Positions 32,675 through 42,190 are shown, counted from the first letter of the stretch. The stretch is 64,000 nucleotides of DNA from Amycolatopsis taiwanensis DSM 45107 (GCF_000519205.1 NZ_KI912601.1:30571-94570), one strand, 5' to 3'. Numbers and translations: made by a program. The notes: a model not told the origin generated them from the letters alone.

Positions 32675-35314
32675 TCACTCCGGCGAACCGCCGTCCGCGG
32701 GCTGTGGGCTCAGGTACTCCTCGGCGAGCTTGGCTAGGTGCATCGGCAGGGGCCGGGCGAGGGGGACGTAGTCGTCGTGGAACCTGAGCTGGTGGGCGAT
32801 CGCCGCCCATGTCGCCGCCTCGTCCTGCGCGGGGCAGCCCAGCACCGTTAGTTCCAGGTACTGCGGGTTCCAGGCGGTCACCGTGGGCGCAGGGGCGGCG
32901 CCCTGCTCCCCGGCGAGCTTGCGGAGCCCGCGGGGCACTTTGGGGAAGTTCTTGGGTACGTCGGCCGTGCTCGCGAAAACCCGATTATCCGATGCCGCGT
33001 CCTGCGACACCCAAAGGCCGACACCGAAGCCGGGCGTGTCGTTGTCCTTGCCGGGCGCGTACCACTGCGGGACCTCGTCTCGGCTATTGCGGTCGCGGAG
33101 CAGGACAACCCGCAGGTGCTCGCCGAAGGCACCCAGCCGTTGGTCCGGTTCGCCGGCGAAGCCGAGCTTGTCCCGCACCAAGGCTTCGTTGCCCAGCCAC
33201 CGCCACGAGTCCCGCAGGTTGCCCGCGTTCGCCAGCAGCAGTGTCGGCCGGTTCCGGACCTGGAAGAGGATCGCGCGCACGCGTCGTTCGATGTCGGCTC
33301 GTTCGTCCTCGACGGTAAGAAGCGGCCGAAGGCCACTCGCCGGTACGTCGGCGGCAGGGCCTCCGCCCGCCGCGAGAGACACGAGGAGGTCCGCGTATGG
33401 AACCCAGTCCTGCGCGCGGTCGTCCCAGCCCCGGACCGGGTATTCCAGATCGGCCGGCCGCACTCGCACGGCGACAAGATGCCGGCTGGCTCGCTTGGTC
33501 ATCGTCGTGGCTTGTTTGCGCACCACCCACAGGGCCACGTACTGGAGGTCGGCCGGGATATCGGTGCCCGCTCGGTGCGGCGGTGCGGAGGAGGCACCGA
33601 GCTGACGAAGCCCGTCCCGGCACGCGGCTTCGGCGCGGGTCGCCGGATCCGCGGTGTGGTCGTCGGCGATCTGAATGAACTGGGAGAGCCGCCGGGTGTC
33701 GGCGAACCCGAGCCGCAAGGCAGGCTTCGGGTCCGTGCCGGGAATCGTAAAACGATCGGCGCCGGGGATCTCGATCAGGGCCAGTCCTGGGCGACCGGTG
33801 CGAAGCGGGTACCGCGCGGCCACCGCCGCTCGCCGTGTGCGCAGTGCCTCAGCGGCCTGGGGTTGTGCGTCCGGCTTAGTTTTCAGAGCCGTGGTTAGGG
33901 AGCTTGCGTCGGAGAGCACGAGATCGACTTCGAGCCCGTCCATGGACCACCGGCGGAGGTCGCCTTCGCCGGGGTCAGCAACCCCGAGCAGCAGGGCTAG
34001 CTGTCGCAGCAGGTGCTCCCGTGTCTCCGGGTAGACAGTGACAATATCGACGTGCAGCGGTTCCCCCGCCAAGGCAGCACGTAGCGAGGCCCTGCGGCCG
34101 GACACAGCCCGCAGTTCCACCGCGGCCCGGCGCACCGGGTCGGTCTTCGGCACCTTCGGGAGCAGGACCGGCTTGGTGACGTGGAACGCCCGCTTCAGCG
34201 AAGGAAGCCGGCGCAGCCAGGGACGGAGCCCGGCTTCGACCCACTTGTCGAGGTGAGCCCGCTCCCCGGGCATCAGGCCGGTGGCGATCTTGTGCGGGCC
34301 CATCGCGGTGCTGTGCACCACCGCCGCCATGACGTCGTCTTGGCCAGCCAGCCACGCGCGCGGGTCGGCGATGAGGTCTTCGGGTTTCGGGTAACGCCTC
34401 ACAAGGTCGAGGTCATCGATGATCTCCACCGGGCTGTGCCCCCGCCACGTGTAACGCCCGTCGGAGGCGGAGAACTTCATCGCGTTTCCGACCAGACGGA
34501 GGCGGCGCGTCTCAGTCTCCTCCTCCCAAGGGAACGGGAGGTCGAACAGCACGGTGGCGCCGCGCCCACCTGGAACCCAGATAGGGGAACGGGTCGCCCA
34601 CCGGCGGATCCCCGACGACACGTGGACGCGGAACGACGGGGAGAACGGCACGGTGTGCAGAGTGATCCCTAAGCGGGCCGAGTACCGGTGGTCCACCCCG
34701 TGTTTCCGGAACGTCTGCGGTGGCCACGAAACCAGTTCCGCCCCATGTTCGAGCCGGACCACGCGGAACCACATGTCCGTGTCCGCCCCCTCGGCGCGGA
34801 AGGGGCGCTCGGCCAAGCGAAGGGCCAGCAACTCGGGTAGGAGCGCGTAGAGCCGTCGGTGTGGCGAAGCGGTACCGCCCGGGGACACGTCGGTACCGGA
34901 CAGCTCAACCGCGCAGGTCGACCACTCCGGTTCCGTCCGGCGGACCGCGTCGAGTACGCGGCGGGTGGCGGCCTGGTGCTCGCTCTCCGGCCGGAGAGCG
35001 GCGACCCAGCTTAGGAACGCAGGTAGGACGACGCCGGCTGGGAGCGGCTCCCACGCGTAGAGCCATGGCACCGAACTGTCGGCGGCGGCACCGCGGCCGG
35101 TCGCGAGTATTCCCGGCGCCACTGCGCGGAGGAGGCTGTCGAGCTTTCGGACCGGCAGCCCGGCGAACGGTTCCCGGCTCCGCCAACCCAGCGCGGACAG
35201 ATCGGTCAGTTCGGTGCGCCACTGCTCGGCGAAGGTCGTTACGTGGAGGTCTTCGACCCACGGGCCGGCGTCGGGGTCGGGTTCGTATGCGCAGGGAGTG
35301 ATCAGAGAGTGCAT
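32675..35314 (-). CDS. pPIWI-RE family protein (predicted prokaryotic Argonaute-like MID-PIWI protein)
   Basis: An 879-residue protein whose layout and gene partners match the pPIWI-RE family, proposed from comparative genomics to use guide nucleic acids against invading DNA or R-loops. The N-terminal ~380 residues correspond to the family-specific X region, a MID-like segment lies about 400-560, and an RNase H/PIWI-fold segment about 570-870. Late motifs include ERRVRAILFQVRNRPTLLL, NLRDSWRWLGNE, LRVVLLRDRNSRDEVPQWY (carrying conserved-type Arg and Glu) and GLWVSQD. ATG 35314 overlaps the helicase stop by 13 bases, so the two are translated together. The family call is from memory of the pattern, with no search. 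Confidence 0.75.
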   Translation of the reverse strand: MHSLITPCAYEPDPDAGPWVEDLHVTTFAEQWRTELTDLSALGWRSREPFAGLPVRKLDSLLRAVAPGILATGRGAAADSSVPWLYAWEPLPAGVVLPAFLSWVAALRPESEHQAATRRVLDAVRRTEPEWSTCAVELSGTDVSPGGTASPHRRLYALLPELLALRLAERPFRAEGADTDMWFRVVRLEHGAELVSWPPQTFRKHGVDHRYSARLGITLHTVPFSPSFRVHVSSGIRRWATRSPIWVPGGRGATVLFDLPFPWEEETETRRLRLVGNAMKFSASDGRYTWRGHSPVEIIDDLDLVRRYPKPEDLIADPRAWLAGQDDVMAAVVHSTAMGPHKIATGLMPGERAHLDKWVEAGLRPWLRRLPSLKRAFHVTKPVLLPKVPKTDPVRRAAVELRAVSGRRASLRAALAGEPLHVDIVTVYPETREHLLRQLALLLGVADPGEGDLRRWSMDGLEVDLVLSDASSLTTALKTKPDAQPQAAEALRTRRAAVAARYPLRTGRPGLALIEIPGADRFTIPGTDPKPALRLGFADTRRLSQFIQIADDHTADPATRAEAACRDGLRQLGASSAPPHRAGTDIPADLQYVALWVVRKQATTMTKRASRHLVAVRVRPADLEYPVRGWDDRAQDWVPYADLLVSLAAGGGPAADVPASGLRPLLTVEDERADIERRVRAILFQVRNRPTLLLANAGNLRDSWRWLGNEALVRDKLGFAGEPDQRLGAFGEHLRVVLLRDRNSRDEVPQWYAPGKDNDTPGFGVGLWVSQDAASDNRVFASTADVPKNFPKVPRGLRKLAGEQGAAPAPTVTAWNPQYLELTVLGCPAQDEAATWAAIAHQLRFHDDYVPLARPLPMHLAKLAEEYLSPQPADGGSPE

Positions 35315-38300
35315 TCCGGAGTCCTGTCGTTGAGAAGGCGGTCCAGGGCCGCCCAGAGCGGCCGGTAGAGCGCGTCGACGATGTAGCGATCGTGCGCCGG
35401 TTCGGTGGAGTCTGCGGTCAGGTACGGCGTCAGCACGGCGTGAATGTTGTGCAGCAGGCTGGTCGTGGACGTTTCTTCGGCCGGTCTGCCTGCGGCCGTT
35501 TCCGGGGCGAACGCGGAGTCGACGAACACGACGCGGGCAGGCACCCCGCCGCGCACCAGACGGCCAATGACCTGCCAGATGAGCACCAGCAGGTCCCAGG
35601 TCACCGTGTCACGGTCGGGGCCGAGCGAGCTCCAGCCGAGCGACCTGGCGAGGGCTCGGTACCAACGGGCTCGCGCTTCCGTGCGGATCGCCGTGGCACC
35701 GTGGTCCAGATCGCTCGCTTCGCCCAGCTGCTCGGCGAAGTCTGCGCTGTCGGTGAACCGGACCAGCCAGTCGTTCACGGTATGGACCGCGAGCCCTAGG
35801 TCGTCGGGCCGGGGGTTGGGCCGCGCCAGGAAGAAAACGCTGCCGATGGCGGCGACTTTGTCGTCGTTCAGGATGTTGTGCCCGCGCTCTACGGCGAGCA
35901 GCGGCGCCACGAGGATCTCCGCGTCGGTGTGGCGGAGGGTATCGACATCGCCACGGCGCAAGACAGGCGCGTGTCGTTCGTCGTCGCTCCCGACGACGAC
36001 CTCGACGTCGTCGGACACGAGCCGTACCACCCGGCCCTTCCACCTCGGGCTCAGGGTGTGCAGGGTGTCGGCTGCCAGCTCGGCTTCGTCGTAGCTGCCG
36101 ACCAGAAGGAGAATCCGGCGGCGGGAATCCGGCCACTCCCGTAGCTCGCGCTCCAGCATACTGCCGTCGTGGTCGGGCTCGCCGAGGCGCGTGACCATGC
36201 GGCGGAGGATCTCCGGTCGCTCGTCGAGGTCGGCGCCGGAAAGCTTCAGCGTCTCGGGCCCGGCTCCGCTTCGCAGGAACTCGAACCGCATTTCGGTTCC
36301 ACCGACGACGGCTTCGACGTGGTCTTTATCTGGAAGCAGGATGACGCCGACAGGGACCGGCACGTGGTAGCGGCTGGAACTGCCCGCCCAGCTGGTCCCC
36401 GACATCAGGAGCACGTTGGTGCCCGGGCGGCCGTCGACCCGGGGAAGGTCGGGCATGGCGCGGAGCAATTCCCGCCCGATGCCGCTGCACCGGAAGTACC
36501 GCAGCTCACCGCTCTGCACGCCGTGCCGCGGCGGCCCGTCGACGATGAACTGGAAGCCCAGCACGTTCCCCATCGGAGCTTCCGGGACGATCGGGCCGTA
36601 GTCCGGCGGTCGCTGGTACATGTCGTTGAAGCCCAGTTTCAGGACGGATTCGACGCGAGGCCACATCGCGTTCATCAGGGCCAGCTTCGGTTCCAGCGCC
36701 GACAGCAGGAGGGTGAACTCGAACTGGCGGCGCTTCTCGTCCAGCCAGTCCGCCGGATCCCGCGCCGGCTTATGACCGCGCTTGGCTGGCCTGGGCTGTT
36801 CCTGTTCCTCGTCGTAGGCGATCTGCAGTTCTGTCAGCTTCGGAGACAGATCGAACAACTTCACCAGGAAGTCGCTCAGCTTTCGCCGGGTTGCCGGCTG
36901 GCGCCCGGTGGTGAGCACTTCGTTCACGAGCGCTGTCAGCTCCGGAGTGACCTTCCCCGCGCGGTCTCCGAAGGGGTTGTCCCGGAACTCGTCGAGCAGC
37001 TCGGTCAGTTGCCGGCGAGGCTCTTCCGCGTCGGTCGCGTCGTCGGGGTAGCGTTCTTCGATCAGCCGAAGCTGCAAGGTCCAGGCGCTGAAATAGCCGG
37101 TCCGCACCCAGTCCCGAAGGCTGCGGTCGGCGACCAGCATCGCGTACAGTCGGTCGGTCGTCGTAGTGATCGTGTTGACTGCGGCCGTCCAGTCCTCGAC
37201 ATCGTGGTGGGACAGCTGGGTGCGGGCGCCTTCGAACAGCTCCCGGTTCTTGTGGCCGACCAGGTCGTCCAGCAGCGACCTGCTGTCCGCGCCGCCGACC
37301 AGGGCGACCGCGGGAGCGAACATCCGGTCGAGCTGCATCTGCACCCGATCGGCTTCGTCGATGATAACGAGGTCGCTGCGTCTGCAGGCCGCCTCGAGAT
37401 AGCGGATCTTTTCCGCGTTCTGTGGTCGTGGCACGGCGGCGTCCACCAGACCGGCAGGCGTCGAAACCCAGATGGTGGCTGGCACCAGTTCGTGCGCGCC
37501 GCGGTGCCGTGGGCACCCAGCCCAGTAGGGGCAGGTCACCGGCACCGTCGACCACTCCCGTTTGGCGTCGGGCCGCACGGTGCGGCGGTGGAGCCGCGTG
37601 CACGGGGCCTGGTTGAACGCGAGGATGTCGTCTTGGTCGCCGAGAAGGGTGTTCAGCACGCACGACGTGCTTAGGTAGCTGAACCCGGGATTCTGGTGGG
37701 CGAGGACGTTCGCCTCGCCGCGCCCGGCCAGCCTGCGGTGCATCCGCTGCGCATGCCGTTCCTTGCCCGACGCGCCCAGGATCGGCGCCGCCATGCCCCC
37801 GGTGTACAGGTTGTAGAGCCTGACCAACTCGAGGGTTTCGGCGATGTCGCCGACCACGACAGTGATCCGGCCGCCCTGCCGGGCGAGGTGCACGGTCAGC
37901 ACGTCACGCAAGGTGCTTTTCCCCGCTCCGACGATGCCGAGCAGGTGTTCGATCCCCGCGATGGTGAAATCGCGATTTTCACAAAACGTCGACTCTCCTC
38001 GTGTCCGGAGCCGGACCGAACGCATACGGCACGCCCAGTCGTGAGGTTCGATGATGTCCATGTCCTCGGCCGTCACGATCAGGTCGTCCCAGTTCACCGA
38101 TATCGGCTCGCCACTTCCGGGCGGGAGCAGGTGGATGTCGTGTCCGGCCGGCCGGGCGAGGTGCGCGGTGTCGGGCAAATCGACGCGGACCGTCGCGCGG
38201 CCGGCTTGGAACCGGTGCAATCCTTGCCGCGCGAAGACGACTGGGCTGCCCCTGAAGGGAGGGGCCGTAGCCAGTAGCCGGTCGTACCGGGTGAATCTGT

Positions 38301-38682
38301 CATCGGCGATGCCCTCTGTCGGCAACCGGACGATCTGCGCGTCCGGGCTCGGTACGTCGAAGGCCCGGATCTTTTTGTTCAGGGCCTGGTAAGTCGCCAG
38401 GGCGTCGTGCCATGCCGTCCGCCGACGCAAGGTCCACAACGAGAAGCGCGCTGAGCGGAGAGCGGTAGCCGCTTCGTCGCTCGTCACGAGTCCGCGGCCG
38501 CGGGCGTAGGGGATTCCGCAGAAGAGAACCCAAGCCCCGCCCACCGCTTCGCCGCGGTTGAGCCGTTCGTGCAACCGGAGCCCCAGTTCGACGTCGCACA
38601 GCAAGGCTGCCTGGTCCGATCGGAGGCCAGCTTCGTCGAGGGCGTCCAGGACGGGTGCCAGCACGGGTCCAGGGTCGCGCAT
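35302..38682 (-). CDS. DinG-like superfamily 2 helicase of the pPIWI-RE cassette
   Basis: A 1126-residue helicase. The first ~230 residues (SLWTLRRRTAWHDALATYQALNKKIRAF near residue 80-107, cited by its core WHDALATYQALN) form the cassette-specific Z-type region. Walker A is GIVGAGKST (about 249-257) and Walker B is LVIIDEADRVQMQLD (about 455). Cys in CTRLHRR and CPYWAGCPRH (about 370-400) lie where XPD/DinG helicases carry a 4Fe-4S cluster. SGTSWAGSSSRYHVPVPVG and VIGRLVRGGVPARVVFVDSAFAP correspond to later helicase motifs. ATG 38682 shares its A with the upstream TGA (TGATG). It would open duplexes or R-loops for the PIWI partner. Confidence 0.78.
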   Translation of the reverse strand: MRDPGPVLAPVLDALDEAGLRSDQAALLCDVELGLRLHERLNRGEAVGGAWVLFCGIPYARGRGLVTSDEAATALRSARFSLWTLRRRTAWHDALATYQALNKKIRAFDVPSPDAQIVRLPTEGIADDRFTRYDRLLATAPPFRGSPVVFARQGLHRFQAGRATVRVDLPDTAHLARPAGHDIHLLPPGSGEPISVNWDDLIVTAEDMDIIEPHDWACRMRSVRLRTRGESTFCENRDFTIAGIEHLLGIVGAGKSTLRDVLTVHLARQGGRITVVVGDIAETLELVRLYNLYTGGMAAPILGASGKERHAQRMHRRLAGRGEANVLAHQNPGFSYLSTSCVLNTLLGDQDDILAFNQAPCTRLHRRTVRPDAKREWSTVPVTCPYWAGCPRHRGAHELVPATIWVSTPAGLVDAAVPRPQNAEKIRYLEAACRRSDLVIIDEADRVQMQLDRMFAPAVALVGGADSRSLLDDLVGHKNRELFEGARTQLSHHDVEDWTAAVNTITTTTDRLYAMLVADRSLRDWVRTGYFSAWTLQLRLIEERYPDDATDAEEPRRQLTELLDEFRDNPFGDRAGKVTPELTALVNEVLTTGRQPATRRKLSDFLVKLFDLSPKLTELQIAYDEEQEQPRPAKRGHKPARDPADWLDEKRRQFEFTLLLSALEPKLALMNAMWPRVESVLKLGFNDMYQRPPDYGPIVPEAPMGNVLGFQFIVDGPPRHGVQSGELRYFRCSGIGRELLRAMPDLPRVDGRPGTNVLLMSGTSWAGSSSRYHVPVPVGVILLPDKDHVEAVVGGTEMRFEFLRSGAGPETLKLSGADLDERPEILRRMVTRLGEPDHDGSMLERELREWPDSRRRILLLVGSYDEAELAADTLHTLSPRWKGRVVRLVSDDVEVVVGSDDERHAPVLRRGDVDTLRHTDAEILVAPLLAVERGHNILNDDKVAAIGSVFFLARPNPRPDDLGLAVHTVNDWLVRFTDSADFAEQLGEASDLDHGATAIRTEARARWYRALARSLGWSSLGPDRDTVTWDLLVLIWQVIGRLVRGGVPARVVFVDSAFAPETAAGRPAEETSTTSLLHNIHAVLTPYLTADSTEPAHDRYIVDALYRPLWAALDRLLNDRTPECTL

Positions 38683-39698
38683 CAGGGATCCTTTCGGTCG
38701 TTGGTCGCGCCAGCGAGCAGTTCGCTTTCGGTCGCGAGGGTGACAGGTGACCCGAGTGGCAGTGCGCCGGCGAAAGCCCGGCGGGCGACCGGCGTGGCCA
38801 ACGTGGAGCTGTCCGGGATCACCGCGATGTCCACTCGGTCGGCTGTGGCGTCGATGGCCAGGGCCGAGGCGACGATGCGGTCGTAGCACCGGAAGGAAAC
38901 TGGTGCTCTGCCGGGAAACCGGACTTCGTGGCGTCGGGTGGCGAGATCTAAAGTGCGAACCGGAAGGCCTGTGGCTACGAGACCGTCGCGAACCCGATCG
39001 TCTAATGTGGATGGTAAGGCCACGAAGAGCCGGAGCGCGGAATGAAGCAGCAACGCCCGGCCAGCCGGCAGCCGTTGCTCAACCCAAGCCCCCGGCGGAC
39101 AGGTTTCTCGCTCGCACCAGGTGACGAGTTCGCCCGTGAGGCGGTCCGGCCGGGCAGGCAGCCCGCACTCGCATAGGCCGACCCGTCCCCGGACGACCCA
39201 GGCGGCCGGAACCGGCTGGTACAGAGCCTTGACAAACTTGAAGACCGACGCGGCCTTCGGATTCTTCATCAGAAGTTCGCGCTGTGTGTCAGGTCCGACC
39301 AGAACGTGTGACCGGAGAAACCGGAATCGCTCGGCTGCTTCTGCCGCGGGAAGATCGGACAGGGCCTCGACCATGAGCGCGTCGGCAATGGCCGCCACTC
39401 CCGCCAGCTCGGCACAAGCCCGTGTCCGGGTGCGGTGCACCGGATCGACGAGAGCCATCCCGGTGTGCGCGGGCGGGTACGGCCAGCGCTCTGACGCGAG
39501 GTCCGTGCACCACTCGACCAGCTCGGGCACTCCCGCCGGCGGCGTTCGCTCGTGGTCGAGGCACTCCCGCACGACCAGGTCCAGGGCGTGTTGGGTGTCA
39601 TCCGGGTACGGCGGAACCGACGGGCCCGCACTGTCGTGGCCGGACAAAGCGTGTATGCCACAGGCCAGGTGGTGGAGTAACGTCGTCGCGTCCATCAT
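38682..39698 (-). CDS. Third pPIWI-RE cassette protein, Cys-rich (pPIWI_RE_Y/REase-like)
   Basis: A 338-residue protein in the position of the small partner of pPIWI-RE islands, which in other genomes carries the Y domain and a restriction-endonuclease-like fold. Seen here: a helical N-terminal half (HALDLVVRECLDHE, HTGMALVDPVHRTRTRA, VASVFKFVKALYQ-like helix AASVFKFVKALYQ), then Cys pairs in GLCECGLP and WCERETCPPG that could bind zinc, and a C-terminal beta-rich stretch with VDIAVIPDSST. I cannot point with certainty to a D-(E/D)XK triad. AAGGAGAGGC precedes ATG 39698, and the stop is fused to the helicase start. Confidence 0.6.
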   Translation of the reverse strand: MMDATTLLHHLACGIHALSGHDSAGPSVPPYPDDTQHALDLVVRECLDHERTPPAGVPELVEWCTDLASERWPYPPAHTGMALVDPVHRTRTRACAELAGVAAIADALMVEALSDLPAAEAAERFRFLRSHVLVGPDTQRELLMKNPKAASVFKFVKALYQPVPAAWVVRGRVGLCECGLPARPDRLTGELVTWCERETCPPGAWVEQRLPAGRALLLHSALRLFVALPSTLDDRVRDGLVATGLPVRTLDLATRRHEVRFPGRAPVSFRCYDRIVASALAIDATADRVDIAVIPDSSTLATPVARRAFAGALPLGSPVTLATESELLAGATNDRKDP

Positions 39699-41272
39699 GC
39701 CTCTCCTTCGGTCGCTTCCCGAGCGGAACACCACTGGGCCACTTCGCAGCTTGTGCAATGCCGGCCTGGCACGGGGAGGAACCGGTCGTCGCCGTGCCAC
39801 TGGCTGAATGACTCGCGCACCACCGTCTCGGCGTGCCGGCGTACTTCCGGTGTCCGCGGGTCGAGCGTGTAGAGGTCGGCTCCCGTGGGACGGAGCACCT
39901 CCAGCTCGACCCGGCCGATTCCCAGCCCGAAGTCGTCACGTGCGGCGAGAATGGTCGCCAAGGCGAGCTGCGGATACTGCTCGAGCCAAGGACGCGTCCC
40001 ACGGCGTGCCGAGGCCGATGTCTTGACCTCCCGCCAGACCCACGTGGTGCCGTCGTGGTACAAGAGGTCGGGCTTGGCCAGGACGACCGTGTCGGCGTCG
40101 GTGTCGTCGAAGACCAGGTCGGGTTCCACCCGGAGGTCAGCCAATGTCCGCGTGTGGCGAACCGGGCACACCACAGCGTGGTGGCGCAGGAGCACGGTGC
40201 CGAGTGCGCGGTCTTCCTCGGTCAGATTGAAGCCCGGTGGTACCCAGTCCGCCGAGATCCGGGCGTTGCAGGGATAAGTGGTTCTGTCGTGGCGGTCCTC
40301 GAGGTACCGATGCACCGCTCGCCCGCGTTCGGCCGACGGCCCGCGCTCGACCCCTTGGTCAACGGGCAGGCGCTGACGACGTCCGTAGTCACGGGCCGGG
40401 CAGACGGTGTAGTTGCGCGCCGACGTGGCGGACCAGCTCCGGCGGGGCCGCCGCCGGTTCCGGACACCCAGCAGTCCCGGAGTCCGGCGCAGCTCGGGGC
40501 ACACGGCAGCGAACGGGCAGTCGGCGCACGCGGCACCGGGCCGATACACGAACGGTTCGCCGGCGTCCACCAGCTGCGCCAGAGCGGTCCGGCCTGACAC
40601 CGCGTACAGGTCGAGAGCGGCTTGCCGCGAGCCGTCGAACAAGGTGAGCGACCGGCCGTCCAGCATCCCGAACTGCCGGATCGTGACGTGCTCCGGGGGC
40701 GCGTCGGGACCTCCCGAGGCCAGGACGAGCGCGGCGACCGCGATCTCGGCGTCCGTTCGCGTCCGGCCATCGAGCCGGTTCACCGGCAGCCGTACTTCAC
40801 GGACCTTGCCGTCCGCGGAGCGGTAGCACCGGCCCCAGACCGTGATCCGGTACTGCCGGGCACCTCGCTGATCCGCCTGGGCCAGCGTGGTTTCGTAGAC
40901 CCACCGTCCACGGAACGGCTTCAGTGCGCCGTCCTGACCGGGTGGGAACGCATCGAGGTAGCGGTTGACGGCGTGGTCCGTCCATCGTCGGACGGAGTCG
41001 TGCAATGGGCGCTTACCGACCTTCGCGAGCGCGTCTCCGACTGCCGTTCCTTGGTGCTCGACGAGGTCGAGGACGTCCATGAACGGACCGTTCGTGAAGG
41101 TCTCCAGCATCTCGGGCTTGCGAGGCACCGGTGTGTCGGCCCGGTAGCGCGGCCGTGCGGTAAGCGCGTCGCGCGCCGGGCAGCGGTACCTGGCCGATCC
41201 GAGCATCCCGACCGACACCTTGATCAGGCCGGAATCACCGGACACCCCGGCCGGGGGGTGCCATGACGTCAT
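39695..41272 (-). CDS. Cas4/RecB-like PD-(D/E)XK nuclease with Cys clusters
   Basis: A 525-residue protein. The C-terminal half has the nuclease pattern: LRVEPDLVFDD, KPDLLYHDG and VWREVKTSASARR give the Asp and E-x-K (about residues 395-430). CTSCEVAQWC near the end is the C-x2-C-x5-C triplet of 4Fe-4S Cas4/AddB nucleases. A second triplet, CADCPFAAVC, lies near residue 240, beside a degenerate first nuclease-like half. It is the first gene of the operon. Its stop overlaps the next ATG by four bases, which ties it to the pPIWI-RE cassette. ATG 41272 has AAGGAAGAA upstream. Likely a DNA end-processing nuclease. Confidence 0.72.
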   Translation of the reverse strand: MTSWHPPAGVSGDSGLIKVSVGMLGSARYRCPARDALTARPRYRADTPVPRKPEMLETFTNGPFMDVLDLVEHQGTAVGDALAKVGKRPLHDSVRRWTDHAVNRYLDAFPPGQDGALKPFRGRWVYETTLAQADQRGARQYRITVWGRCYRSADGKVREVRLPVNRLDGRTRTDAEIAVAALVLASGGPDAPPEHVTIRQFGMLDGRSLTLFDGSRQAALDLYAVSGRTALAQLVDAGEPFVYRPGAACADCPFAAVCPELRRTPGLLGVRNRRRPRRSWSATSARNYTVCPARDYGRRQRLPVDQGVERGPSAERGRAVHRYLEDRHDRTTYPCNARISADWVPPGFNLTEEDRALGTVLLRHHAVVCPVRHTRTLADLRVEPDLVFDDTDADTVVLAKPDLLYHDGTTWVWREVKTSASARRGTRPWLEQYPQLALATILAARDDFGLGIGRVELEVLRPTGADLYTLDPRTPEVRRHAETVVRESFSQWHGDDRFLPVPGRHCTSCEVAQWCSAREATEGEA

Positions 41273-41302
41273 TTCTTCCTTCTTCCGTGAGAGCATTTCG
41301 GG

Positions 41303-42142
41303 GTGTTTCATCCGGGTGAGGTCGTCGGCGGCCGTTACGTCGTGCGGGAAGCACTCGGCCAGGGGAATTCGGGTGAGGTCTACCGGGTCACGGACCGGGA
41401 GACCGGAGCGCGGCTCGTGCTCAAGATCCAGCTGGCTCGGTTCTTCGAGAACACCGCCGAATACGAGCAGTACGGCGAGGAAATCCTCAACGAGGCCTCC
41501 GTCGCGGAAGCGCTGAGCGATGTGCCCGGCCTGCTCCTGGCTCGCCCCGGTGGCGACCACGCCAAACGACAGTTCTTGGTCATGCCGGATGTCGACGGTC
41601 GCGATCTCGTGGCTTTCGCAGGTGACGAAGCCCCGGTTTCGTCCGCGCGGACGGCGGCGATTATCGCCCAGCTGTGCGACCCCCTCGGTGAACTGCACGC
41701 ACGGGGCTGGGTCCATCGGGATATCAAGGCCGAGAACGCGCTCATCGCCCCTGACGGCCGGGTCTGGCTCATCGACCTCGGCAGCGCGATTCCCCGGGAT
41801 ATCGACGCTGGGCCGCAATGCACCCTCGGGTACGCCGCTCCCGAGGTCCTGCAAGGTTCCCCCGCCACGGTGGCCTCGGACGTGTTTTCACTGGGGTGTC
41901 TGCTGTTCAAGCTGGCAATCATGGACCTTCCTTATGACAACACGACGGGGCTTCGGCCGGTTCCAGGCCTGCCGTTCCCGGACCGGCTGGGTCGCTCGCT
42001 CGAGGCACTCGCCCCGGAGCTGCGCTCGGTGGGTCTCCGCATGATCGAGTGGAATCCCGGCGACCGGCCGCACGCCATGGCCGAGGTCGCCGGTGAGCTG
42101 GCCCGACTCCTCCCCGACCCCGCCACCCCGGCCGGGTCGTGA
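41303..42142 (+). CDS. Ser/Thr protein kinase (Hanks type), soluble
   Basis: A 279-residue kinase domain with no transmembrane segment or PASTA repeats, unlike PknB. Gly-rich loop GQGNSGEVYRV (about residue 19), Lys in LVLKIQL (about 41), catalytic loop HRDIKAENAL (about 143), DLGSA in place of DFG (about 162), APEVLQG and SDVFSLGCLLF. All catalytic residues are present. It starts at GTG 41303, only 30 bases from the divergent nuclease start, so the two promoters must overlap coding sequence or be leaderless. Close pairing with the pPIWI-RE operon suggests a regulatory or abortive-response role; that is inference. Confidence 0.87.
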   Translation: MFHPGEVVGGRYVVREALGQGNSGEVYRVTDRETGARLVLKIQLARFFENTAEYEQYGEEILNEASVAEALSDVPGLLLARPGGDHAKRQFLVMPDVDGRDLVAFAGDEAPVSSARTAAIIAQLCDPLGELHARGWVHRDIKAENALIAPDGRVWLIDLGSAIPRDIDAGPQCTLGYAAPEVLQGSPATVASDVFSLGCLLFKLAIMDLPYDNTTGLRPVPGLPFPDRLGRSLEALAPELRSVGLRMIEWNPGDRPHAMAEVAGELARLLPDPATPAGS

Positions 42143-42190
42143 ACCCGACCCCGTGCTCCGGTACTGGCTGGTGCGCCACTGGATTGCCTC

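Noticed and set aside
36169-37674. 501-codon plus-strand open frame opposite the helicase
   Set aside because: Antisense shadow of the helicase gene, with no motif of its own.
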